From Streptococcus sp. NPS 308 (lineage in GTDB: Bacteria > Bacillota > Bacilli > Lactobacillales > Streptococcaceae), in the NCBI RefSeq assembly GCF_002355895.1, contig NZ_AP017652.1, positions 1,149,001 to 1,213,000 on the forward strand: a stretch of DNA of 64,000 nucleotides, written 5' to 3'. The notes under the pieces are model-generated. The model made no database searches. It was not told where the DNA came from and worked only from the letters and a program-made list of their open reading frames with translations. This document shows positions 38,443-47,872 of the stretch, piece by piece (the stretch's first letter is position 1; every line of letters begins with the position of its first letter). A program made the translations under genes and the position numbers.

Positions 38443-39003
38443 CTACTGCTCTTTATTTAAGATATGACATAGATCATCTCTTAGAACAATTCCATCGTCT
38501 TCTATCAGATAGGCCATGTGCTCCCAGAAGGGCAATTCTTGTTCAAGGGGTTCTTCCAAGGCAAGTACTTGATCATTCAAGTTTGCCGCAATCTCTTCGA
38601 CTGCATCTTGCTCAATCTCATAAAACTTCGCTTTCAAAAGAAAGATGCTTGATAGAAAGAGCGAATAAGAAGAATTAAAAGCTTGCAAGGAAGAATTGAC
38701 AAAAACTCTATCTTCTTGAAAAACTTCTCTTCCTTCTTGATTGCAAAGCAAAAAGATCTGCTCTTTTTCTCCAATCACAAAAGCACCTAAAAAACATTGC
38801 CCAAAAAGACTGTACTTTTCAGAACCTTTCCTAAGTTCCACCAGCTCCTGTTCAGTTTTGATAAAAGAAAATCCCATTTTGGAATAATCTTCTAAATAAG
38901 CAAAGAGGTTGAAAAGAATCTCATCAAAACTAAAGATTTTCTCCTCTGAAGGCACCACACAAAAACCGTTCTCTTTCACTAATTCATCGATATTCCCAGT
39001 CAT
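38443..39003 (-). CDS. Possible SUKH-4-like immunity protein
   Basis: 186 residues, acidic, soluble. The central block FGQCFLGAFVIGEKEQIFLL followed by NQEGREVFQEDRVFVN and an aromatic helix SSYSLFLSSIFLL resembles SUKH-4 proteins. Confidence in the family is modest. Ribosome site AAAGGATTGAGAA. Confidence 0.55.
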   Translation of the reverse strand: MTGNIDELVKENGFCVVPSEEKIFSFDEILFNLFAYLEDYSKMGFSFIKTEQELVELRKGSEKYSLFGQCFLGAFVIGEKEQIFLLCNQEGREVFQEDRVFVNSSLQAFNSSYSLFLSSIFLLKAKFYEIEQDAVEEIAANLNDQVLALEEPLEQELPFWEHMAYLIEDDGIVLRDDLCHILNKEQ

Positions 39004-39053
39004 TTCTCAATCCTTTCTTCTGATAACTAGCTCTGAGGTTGTTCACATAAGAG

Positions 39054-39871
39054 CTAGTCAAGACCCCAGTCCAGTTCCAAACACTTGGCTACATCCTCAA
39101 AATAATCATCCCAGGCCCATTTGTAATCCTTCCGACTCAATAGATAATCCACATACTTTTCATTATTCCAACTCTCTGTATAGATAGAAAGAGCTCGCCT
39201 TTTTCTAGCATCTTGGATTGTCGCAATTTTTTTCTGAGCCTTCTTTGACCGTTCACTCAAATTGTTTATATAGAGAATATCCGGATCCTCAGGACAAATG
39301 GTCTCCGTCAAGTCACACCTTGTAAACCCGACAAAACTGAGATGAGCCTCTGATAGATCTTTTCTACTTTCTTTGTCTTCGACCCAAAAGTACATTCAGA
39401 CAGTTTTCCAATGATTTTATTAGACTGAAATTCTGGTAGGGGAAAGAAAATATCGTGCATCCTACACTTTTTAAAGAGACAATCCCTCATCTCACTGACA
39501 TTCTCCAAAAGAGGACGCTCCATCTGACAAGAAAGAAAGGTAGACGATATAATGTGACTGTCATAAAATAAAGTTCCATTTAAATTGCATCGTTTGAAAG
39601 TACAGTTTCGAATAACTGTATGATCTTTGAAGCTGATTTCCCTCAAATCACAGTTTTCAAAGAAGACATTGTCAAAGATACAGTTTTCAAACACGAATCG
39701 TGAACTCTCTAGTATTCTGATGCTTGTTTCCTTAAAGTGCTGATTCCGAATAAAACGAATCCTTCTTGCTTCCTCTATTAGATTTTCAATCGATAGCTTC
39801 TCACCACTGTTTAGGATGATCTGTCCATCCTTTATGATAATCCCATCTTTCTCAACCATCTCCTGCTCCAT
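39054..39871 (-). pseudogene. Frameshifted pentapeptide-repeat protein
   Basis: The 5' frame (39871 to 39308) encodes pentapeptide-type repeats: FVFENCIFDNVFFENCDLRE, then CTFKRCNLNG and CLFKKCRMHD. Near 39390 it runs as ECTFGSKTKK and soon ends. The next frame continues naturally as FWVEDKESRKDLSEAHLSF, GFTRCDLTE and ends CLELDWGLD at 39054. Adding one T to a TTTT run at about 39386-39389 would join both into one protein of 272 residues. So either a real frameshift or a sequencing error. Pentapeptide proteins also occur as immunity-type genes; function here unknown. Confidence 0.75.
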
Positions 39872-39902
39872 CTTCTCATACTTCTCTTATAACCGACTAC
39901 AC

Positions 39903-40292
39903 CTAGTAGTATGCGATTTCTCCTAAACCATATTCTAATATTTCAAGACTATTGAGGGAGAATTTAAAGCCTCTACCATGCTCCGAGTCCTCTTTCAGTC
40001 CAAATTTCAAGCCGAAAATTAAATCTATATCCCTTTGCTCAGACAAGATAAAAATGGAAAGGAGTCTTGCACTTGCTAATTCTGTAAATTCCTTCTGAAT
40101 TTTTGCCAAAGCTTTTGGATACCATACTGATGATTGATCCAGGAGATTATCTAGTTTTGCTCTGTAAGACGGAGTCAACTCCTCATTGATAACCTCTAAA
40201 GAATCACTTAAAGTAAGGCAGATATTTTCTCTTTCCTCTGGAATCGATACAAACATCTCGTTATGGACATCAAATTGATATTCTCTCATCAT
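39903..40292 (-). CDS. DUF6985/DUF2004-like protein in immunity array
   Basis: 129 residues. N-terminal EYQFDVHNEMFVSIP and C-terminal FGLKEDSEHGRGFKFSLNSL (an acidic-HG motif) resemble small beta proteins of the DUF2004/DUF6985 kind that cluster with immunity genes. Two adjacent Met codons; the first has AGGAG five bases upstream. Assignment tentative. Confidence 0.55.
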   Translation of the reverse strand: MMREYQFDVHNEMFVSIPEERENICLTLSDSLEVINEELTPSYRAKLDNLLDQSSVWYPKALAKIQKEFTELASARLLSIFILSEQRDIDLIFGLKFGLKEDSEHGRGFKFSLNSLEILEYGLGEIAYY

Positions 40293-40344
40293 TTTCTCTC
40301 CTAATGCTATCAGTCATCAGATACCATTTCGCTAATCAGCCTAG

Positions 40345-40683
40345 CTAATCATTAAAGGGCATAAAATTATCGTGCTGATTATAATAATTCAAAGCATCAA
40401 CCAAGTTTTGGAGACTTGCATCTGGCTTTTCTTCGAGCGCTACGGTGAGAACATCAATCAACTGCTCTCCATAGTAGACTAGCTGGAGGTTTTGTTCCGC
40501 CACTTCTGTCGGGTAGACATCACGGTCTTCCACGACATCTGGATAATTTGATACCCAATATAGGCTATTAAGTGTTAGTTCTCCATCCTCCTTGGCATAG
40601 AGACAAAAATCATCTGATGATAACTTGTCCACACGCACCTGCTCGATAATCTGCTCAAGTGAACGTTCTAAATATTTACGCAT
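40345..40683 (-). CDS. Small acidic protein, DUF7716-like
   Basis: 112 residues. Pattern LYAKEDGELTLNSLYWV ... EDRDVYPTEVAEQNL ... LVDALNYYNQHDNFMPF looks like the DUF7716 family, seen among immunity genes. The second of two adjacent ATGs is chosen since AAGGAG is five bases before it. Tentative family call. Confidence 0.55.
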   Translation of the reverse strand: MRKYLERSLEQIIEQVRVDKLSSDDFCLYAKEDGELTLNSLYWVSNYPDVVEDRDVYPTEVAEQNLQLVYYGEQLIDVLTVALEEKPDASLQNLVDALNYYNQHDNFMPFND

Positions 40684-40708
40684 CATTTCTCCTTTTTAGT
40701 CTCACGCT

Positions 40709-41122
40709 TCAACAAAGGAATTCAAAAAAATCCTCCAAAGATGGCCATTGACCATACACCTCAGCTGTTTCTTCTAGAACATAGAAATACACCTTGCCAT
40801 AATCCTCTTCCCTTAGAGAAAGAGCATAGTTACCCGATCCAGGATCATAGGCAAAATGGAGAAGATCTGCGCCCTTAAATCCAGCAGGCACAGCCTCATC
40901 GTCAAACCATGTAAGAGACTTTTTAATTTCGTCAAGTGAATTAAAGGAATTGAAAGGAAAGAGATGACAATCATCGTGAACACCCCTTACTTGGGGCTGG
41001 ACTCCGTTGTGCTGGAGATAAAAGCCCAACATAGTTTTTGGCAATTTCTTCCCAAGAATCTCCTCAAATTGTAAAAGGTCTTCTTTTGAAATCGGTGAAT
41101 CTGCTTCCAGCACTCTAAACAT
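40709..41122 (-). CDS. SMI1/KNR4 (SUKH-1) family immunity protein
   Basis: 137 residues. Clear SUKH hallmarks: EEILGKKLPKTMLGFYLQHN (substrate-pocket entry), LLHFAYDPGSGNYALSL and GKVYFYVLE, ending with WPSLEDFFEFL. SUKH proteins neutralise a wide range of toxin domains. AGGGAG ribosome site. Followed in the transcript by the DUF7716-like gene 25 bp on. Confidence 0.85.
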   Translation of the reverse strand: MFRVLEADSPISKEDLLQFEEILGKKLPKTMLGFYLQHNGVQPQVRGVHDDCHLFPFNSFNSLDEIKKSLTWFDDEAVPAGFKGADLLHFAYDPGSGNYALSLREEDYGKVYFYVLEETAEVYGQWPSLEDFFEFLC

Positions 41123-41140
41123 GATTACTCCCTTCCAGTT

Positions 41141-41476
41141 TTACAATTCTTCCTCTAAAATCTTGTCAATAAAGTCATAGACGTTTGCAGCTACTTTCTG
41201 CATTTCTAAGGAACCTAAAGCACCTAAGTCATTTTCATAAATGGAATCATCTGCATTTTTCTTGATAAAATAAGCCAAATCTCCCTCTTGACCAATCAAA
41301 AAGAAGTCTGGTTCATCTACTTCTATCTGATAGGTCTCATTACGCTCTAATAGATCCTCATTAGCATATAAACAGATACCTGAGTCACCAATCTTATAAG
41401 GATCCACTTCGTCCCATTCTGATAAAAACTGATAATAGAGATTTGGTAACACAAATCCGAACTCATTTCTTTTCAT
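41141..41476 (-). CDS. Short SMI1/KNR4-like immunity protein
   Basis: 111 residues. FGFVLPNLYYQFLSEWDEVD and FFLIGQEGDLAYFIKKNADD give a compact SUKH fold, ending in a helix VAANVYDFIDKILEEEL. GGAGG ribosome site. First gene of the immunity array in transcription order, 18 bp ahead of the longer SUKH-1 protein. Confidence 0.75.
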   Translation of the reverse strand: MKRNEFGFVLPNLYYQFLSEWDEVDPYKIGDSGICLYANEDLLERNETYQIEVDEPDFFLIGQEGDLAYFIKKNADDSIYENDLGALGSLEMQKVAANVYDFIDKILEEEL

Positions 41477-41512
41477 AACTTACCTCCACATATTCACTAA
41501 ATACCAACTATG

Positions 41513-42211
41513 CTACTTCAAAGACCAGCCACCATCAATCGTCAAGATTTGCCCCTGCATGGCGCTTGCTTTTCCGTTTGCTAGAAAAAGTGTAAGATCT
41601 GCTATTTCCTCTGGCTCAATCCAGCGCTTGATAGGCGTTTCACTAGCCACCCAGTCAGCTAAGCCACCGGGTTCAAAGTCGGCAGCTGTCATAGCTGTCT
41701 TGACAGCACCTGGAGCAATCCCAAAGACCTGAATTCCAGCTTCCGCATAGTCTAGAGCCAACTGCTTGGTAAATCCAGCCAAGGCATGCTTAGAGGAAGT
41801 ATAGGCGTGTCCACCTCCGCCAGCTAGACTTGAAGCAATCGAACACATATTGATAATGATTCCTTTTTTATTTTCCAGCATTTGTATCAAATAATGTCGT
41901 GTCATTTCAACTGGAGTCACATAGTTGATTTCAAAAATCTCTTGAATTTCCTGTGCTGATTGTTCCAAAAGCGGTTTATAATCATCCAAAACTCCAGCAG
42001 TATTGCACAAAACATCCACCTGAGGGCACCAGTCAAAAACAGGTTTCAAGTCCAAGGTCAAATCTCTCTGTAAAAAGTGGAAATCACCATCTAAAACTGG
42101 ATTTTCTCCTTGATCCACACCATAAACTTGATAGCCATTCTCTAAAAAGAGACGAGCTTGAGCCAGACCGATCCCTGAACTCACTCCCGTAATCAATACG
42201 CGTCTAGTCAT
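41513..42211 (-). CDS. Short-chain dehydrogenase/reductase
   Basis: 232 residues. NAD(P)-binding TGVSSGIGLAQA, NTAGVL and catalytic Ser-Tyr-Lys set in SIASSLAGGGGHAYTSSKHA. Ends with GQILTIDGGWSLK as in FabG-like 3-oxoacyl reductases; substrate unknown. Overlaps the DUF2829 gene by 8 bp, so the two are translationally coupled, as in pneumococcus to my memory. Confidence 0.92.
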   Translation of the reverse strand: MTRRVLITGVSSGIGLAQARLFLENGYQVYGVDQGENPVLDGDFHFLQRDLTLDLKPVFDWCPQVDVLCNTAGVLDDYKPLLEQSAQEIQEIFEINYVTPVEMTRHYLIQMLENKKGIIINMCSIASSLAGGGGHAYTSSKHALAGFTKQLALDYAEAGIQVFGIAPGAVKTAMTAADFEPGGLADWVASETPIKRWIEPEEIADLTLFLANGKASAMQGQILTIDGGWSLK

Positions 42212-42440
42212 GCACTTCTACCCAATCCGTCGCCAAAACATCACAAGGTGTCGGACTCCACATGGAAAAACCTTCCCCTTCTCCAGACACGTTGATTAGG
42301 AAATAAGGCGTCACTTCAAGTGCAACCCCGTTTTGTTCGATAGTGTCAAAGAGTTGCACATAGTTTTCAGCCCCTCCCCAACCAGTTCGTACATATTTTT
42401 TCTTGGCCTTTAATCCAGGCAGGATTTCTTCAAAAGTCAT
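42204..42440 (-). CDS. DUF2829 (Tad2-like) protein
   Basis: 78 residues: MTFEEILPGLKAKKKYVRTG, then WGGAENYVQLF, and the closing W-P-D-L-DW pattern SMWSPTPCDVLATDWVEV. This is the DUF2829 fold, to which the phage Thoeris inhibitor Tad2 belongs; Tad2 sequesters the cyclic-ADP-ribose signal of Thoeris defence. Whether this chromosomal copy binds nucleotides is unknown. Ribosome site AAAGGAG; cotranscribed with the SDR gene. Confidence 0.88.
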   Translation of the reverse strand: MTFEEILPGLKAKKKYVRTGWGGAENYVQLFDTIEQNGVALEVTPYFLINVSGEGEGFSMWSPTPCDVLATDWVEVHD

Positions 42441-42552
42441 GCTGTTCTCCTTTAATGCTACATTCTTAGTTTAATTATAACAAAAAACCGTTTTCCAACG
42501 GCTTTTTGACTGTATCTTACTTCAATAAAACTAATAGCTATCCAATTTTTTA

Positions 42553-43368
42553 TTATTTTAGTTCAATCAATTTATTGTAGATTTTCTCGGTCAGTTCTTT
42601 CTGTTGCGTTCCTGTTAAATGGTGAGAAGTGCGAATTAATACAGTTCCATAAACATAGTGTGATCCTGGATTTAAAGCAGTTCCATCAAAAGCACTGATA
42701 TAAGTATTGCGTTTTTCTGCATCTTCTTTTGTCTTATAAACCTCTATATTTCCTCCAACATCATTGCCTTTCTGAACAATATCTGAGCCTTCTACAGATT
42801 CAGTCACTTGATTGTCAACAAAATATACAGACGCTGTATACCCACCTTGTTTATTCAATTTTTTATTAGGGTCATTATCCTCCGTAACAGATTGTACTCC
42901 AGTAATTGATTCAATTTCTTTGAGCCTTTCTTCAATAAAAGAACTTGAAGGATTTGTAATTTGTTTTAATTGAAGAATGCTATTTTGATAATGAGTCTGT
43001 TTGTCAGATAAATTCTTTTTTGTTTCACTATAATCTAATGGTTGACTTAATTCTTCAATTTGCTTTTCAATTTGCTCAGTTTGTTTTTCAATATCTGGTA
43101 TTTTACGAAGTGAATCTTTGCTATCCTTTATAGTTGATTTCAATTCTTCCAATGTCTTAGAATCAAGAGGTTCTTCATTATTCTCAATAACCTTTTCAGC
43201 CTCAGCTATTTGATCTTCAACTTCTTTATTCTTTTCATTTAAATCCTTTACTACATCTTCAAACTTAGTTACAGCAGCTTGATGAGGCGCATAAGATAAG
43301 AAATAGTATCCTGTTGCCAAACCTAAAGCAATAAAAATGATAAGCCCGACCATCATTGATTTCTTCAT
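42553..43368 (-). CDS. Membrane-anchored coiled-coil protein (EbhA-like)
   Basis: 271 residues. N-terminal membrane helix (about 5-25, GLIIFIALGLATGYYFLSYA) with the rest probably outside. A long coiled coil (about 35-145) rich in Glu/Lys follows, then a globular C-terminal domain containing GGYTASVYFVDNQV and YISAFDGTALNPGSHYVYGT. Similar proteins in streptococci are labelled EbhA. Function unknown. Located next to lytB. Confidence 0.8.
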   Translation of the reverse strand: MKKSMMVGLIIFIALGLATGYYFLSYAPHQAAVTKFEDVVKDLNEKNKEVEDQIAEAEKVIENNEEPLDSKTLEELKSTIKDSKDSLRKIPDIEKQTEQIEKQIEELSQPLDYSETKKNLSDKQTHYQNSILQLKQITNPSSSFIEERLKEIESITGVQSVTEDNDPNKKLNKQGGYTASVYFVDNQVTESVEGSDIVQKGNDVGGNIEVYKTKEDAEKRNTYISAFDGTALNPGSHYVYGTVLIRTSHHLTGTQQKELTEKIYNKLIELK

Positions 43369-43512
43369 TTTAAACTCCTTGAATTATAAATAATTTTTTT
43401 ATATTTTAATATGTTATTTGATAAATTTCAAGTTTGTAAAGCTATTCAATCAACTCATTGTCTATTAAAAAAACGATAACCACTTTGCAGTAATTACCGT
43501 TGATTTTTTTGA

Positions 43513-45765
43513 TTAGTCTTTCCCACCAAGTCTACTATTGATGGTCATCATGATGCTGGCTATTTTCTCACCCCAGTAAGGATCAGAAGCATAGCGAACA
43601 TTCATTCCGGTCGCCTTGTTTCCAAGGTGGTCTCTGCCGTAGTCAATGTAATTCTCACGAATCCACTTGGCAGCTCCTAGAATTCCTTTATCCACATTAT
43701 CAAAGCTCTTGGCTGAGAGATAAGGGCTCGTATCATAAGCCGCAATACCAAAGAAGTTGTTCTTATCTCTGGCAATTTGACTGCGACCCCAAGCACTTTC
43801 AAGGGCACTATGGGCCATCAAGTAAAGGGCATTGACACCGTAACGTTCCTCAGCTTCTTTGAAAGTCGCTCCTTTACCTGCTAGAGGACTATCCTGCAAG
43901 TTCATCATGGAGTAAATTTTATTCAACTCAGCTGCACTATAATTACTTGGCTCTCTCAAGTTTTTATAGAGGAAAGGATTTTTAACCGTAAAGCCATCAA
44001 AATGCTCACCATCAGTCGAGTAGTACTTCTTACCAATAACCATAGCAGATGTGTGTGGAGCTACTTTGATACTCGTATAAGGAGAGAGTTCATGATAGAG
44101 GAATTTCCCATCACTAGTATAATGTGGGATAAACTCGCTTCCTTCGTCCACAGCTGTCAAATCACTTTGATTCATATAGCCAGACAAGCCAGAAATCGAA
44201 ACTGCAAGTCGGCCGCCTTTTCGCGTCGAGCTATCCAGTGAAACAATGCTTCCTTGGTTAATGTAACTCAAGATTTCTCCAGATGCACTATAGACATAGG
44301 CTGTAATTGGTTTAACTTTGTAATACTTGGTTTTATCCGCAACATGCCATCTACCAGAAGCATCCAAGGTATGACCATCCACAGTTTCATTTTTTGCCAT
44401 ATAACCGCCGGATTTAAGGTAATACCATGATTGGTCGGATGAATCGTAGATTAATTCTTTCTCAGCCATCTTTCCATTTGACTTGAGGTAGAACCAATTG
44501 TTCTTGTACCATACCCACTCACTCGCAGCCATATAACCACCAGATTTGAGATAGTAGTAACCATTATCCCAGAGCCATTCTTTATTGGCATAATTTCCAT
44601 CAGAGTTAATATAGAACCAAGAGTTATAATTCTTGTCAAAGAGCCACCCTTTGCCAGCTTTTGCTCCACTGCTCGTCACATAACTGCGGTCAATCCAAGT
44701 TTCCGTAGAGAGGTAGCCGCCTGATTTGAAATGGTAATCCTTGCCTTTGATGGTTTGCCAACCTTTTTCAGCATAGGTTCCGTCAGCTTTCAAGTAAAAC
44801 CAAGAGTTATAAGTCTTGTCAAAGAGCCATTCCGATTTCAATTTAGCTCCACTTTTAGCAACATAGAAGCGGTCAATCCAGCGCTCGGTAGAAAGATAGC
44901 CGCCTGATTTGAAATGGTAATCTTTTCCATCAATTGTTTGCCAGCCTTTTTCAACATAGTCGCCTTCGGCATTGAGATAGAACCATGATTCGTAGTTCTT
45001 ATCGAAAATCCAGCTTGTTTTCGCCTTATGGCCACTTGAAGTTACATAAGATTTTCCAAGCCAGGTATTTGTAGCCAGATAACCACCCTGTTTGAAGTAA
45101 TAATCTTTCCCTTTAACTGTTTGCCAACCGTTTTCTGCGTAGTTGCCATCCGCTTTCAGGTAGAACCAACTGCTATAATTAGCATCATAGATCCAAGCCT
45201 GTTTTACCTTATTTCCTTTATCAGATAGGTAGTGAGAGCCATGCCAGGTATTTTTTAAGATTTTACCTTGTGAATTGATGTAGTACTGGTTCTCACCTTG
45301 AGTAATCCACTCATCTTTGGCCATTTTCCCGTCTTCTTTAAGGTAATATTTTTCCTGACCTTGTTGAATCCACTCATTTTGAGCTTTCTGACCATCAGAC
45401 TTGAGATAATACCAGGATTCTTGTTCCTGATTAAATACCCACTGTTCCTTGGCTTTAGCACCACTTTCAGTCACATAGTACTGGCCAATCCACGTTTTCG
45501 AAGCTAATTTTCCAGCTTCGTTAAAATAGTAATCCTTACCAGCAACAGTCAACCAACCGTTTTCTGCACGTTGACCATCTTCTTTAAGATAAAACCAGTT
45601 CTGATGCGTTTGGTCAAAAAGCCATTGCTTGGTTGCTGGTTTCCCGTCTGATTTGAGGTAGGTCTTTCCTTGCCACGTCCCCTCTTCTGCTTTTGCTGTC
45701 TCCACTACAGTAAAAAAACACCCCAATAAGCCAGCACTTACTAGGGCCACTTTCCATCGTTTCAT
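43513..45765 (-). CDS. lytB: Choline-binding endo-beta-N-acetylglucosaminidase LytB
   Basis: 750 residues. Signal peptide ends near VETAKAEEG (about residue 27). Choline-binding repeats run from about 30 to 475, with WFYLKADGNYAENGWQ-type units in a regular alternation with shorter YYFKQGGYLATNTWLG units. An SH3b-like segment and the GH73-type catalytic domain follow, with MAHSALESAWGRSQIA carrying the catalytic Glu near 653. LytB separates daughter cells at the pole. The DNA of the repeats is internally similar, so copy number may vary. Upstream of it lies pyrDb. Confidence 0.97.
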   Translation of the reverse strand: MKRWKVALVSAGLLGCFFTVVETAKAEEGTWQGKTYLKSDGKPATKQWLFDQTHQNWFYLKEDGQRAENGWLTVAGKDYYFNEAGKLASKTWIGQYYVTESGAKAKEQWVFNQEQESWYYLKSDGQKAQNEWIQQGQEKYYLKEDGKMAKDEWITQGENQYYINSQGKILKNTWHGSHYLSDKGNKVKQAWIYDANYSSWFYLKADGNYAENGWQTVKGKDYYFKQGGYLATNTWLGKSYVTSSGHKAKTSWIFDKNYESWFYLNAEGDYVEKGWQTIDGKDYHFKSGGYLSTERWIDRFYVAKSGAKLKSEWLFDKTYNSWFYLKADGTYAEKGWQTIKGKDYHFKSGGYLSTETWIDRSYVTSSGAKAGKGWLFDKNYNSWFYINSDGNYANKEWLWDNGYYYLKSGGYMAASEWVWYKNNWFYLKSNGKMAEKELIYDSSDQSWYYLKSGGYMAKNETVDGHTLDASGRWHVADKTKYYKVKPITAYVYSASGEILSYINQGSIVSLDSSTRKGGRLAVSISGLSGYMNQSDLTAVDEGSEFIPHYTSDGKFLYHELSPYTSIKVAPHTSAMVIGKKYYSTDGEHFDGFTVKNPFLYKNLREPSNYSAAELNKIYSMMNLQDSPLAGKGATFKEAEERYGVNALYLMAHSALESAWGRSQIARDKNNFFGIAAYDTSPYLSAKSFDNVDKGILGAAKWIRENYIDYGRDHLGNKATGMNVRYASDPYWGEKIASIMMTINSRLGGKD

Positions 45766-45875
45766 TTAAATGCTCCAATAACGTTTTCTAATCCCTATTG
45801 TAACATAGTTAATCGACGGAAATATTACAAATTGATGAAGATTCTATTTCTTGTTGACGATAAGGAAGACCTAGC

Positions 45876-47625
<1,750 letters not shown>

Positions 47626-47658
47626 GATTTTCCTCCTTAAATTTTAAGGGGACCAGAT

Positions 47659-47687
47659 AAAGAAAAGACCTTGCTATTGCAAGGTCT
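47659..47687 (-). terminator. Attenuator terminator of the pyrK leader
   Basis: AGACCTTGC / GCAAGGTCT stem with four-base loop, then UUUCUUU on the minus strand, ending 35 bp before the pyrK ATG. Works with the PyrR site upstream. Confidence 0.85.
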
Positions 47688-47770
47688 CAGTCGAGATAGG
47701 ACAGAACTCATGGACACACCTAAAAAGTCTCCACAGAGAATTCCCTATCACTTTTATCTGACACCTTGTG

Positions 47771-47784
47771 AGTCTCTCTGGACT
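47771..47784 (-). promoter_or_regulatory. PyrR-binding RNA motif
   Basis: Minus strand AGTCCAGAGAGACT matches the PyrR anti-antiterminator loop consensus ARUCCAGAGAGGYU. With the terminator at 47659-47687 it forms a UMP-responsive attenuation leader for pyrK-pyrDb. A promoter TATACT lies near 47810. Confidence 0.85.
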
Positions 47785-47830
47785 CCCCTTAAAGGTTAAA
47801 TTTGTATTAGTATACTCTTTCAAAGTAAAA

Positions 47831-47864
47831 AAGTCAAGTAGAAAACGAACATTCTACTTGACTT
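47831..47864 (-). repeat. Direct repeat copy A (terminator hairpin after HEPN gene)
   Basis: A 13-bp stem (AAGTCAAGTAGAA / TTCTACTTGACTT) placed 8 bp beyond the HEPN stop codon and followed by T-rich minus-strand DNA. The 32 bp at 47833-47864 match 49778-49809 with one difference. Confidence 0.85.
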
Positions 47865-47872
47865 GTGATCTA

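Noticed and set aside
39054-39395. Independent 113-residue gene
   Set aside because: Its first residues continue the pentapeptide protein in the next frame and it has no ribosome site of its own.
44300-45700. Minisatellite or CRISPR-like repeat array
   Set aside because: The periodicity is in coding sequence and corresponds to the choline-binding repeats of LytB; units vary in sequence.
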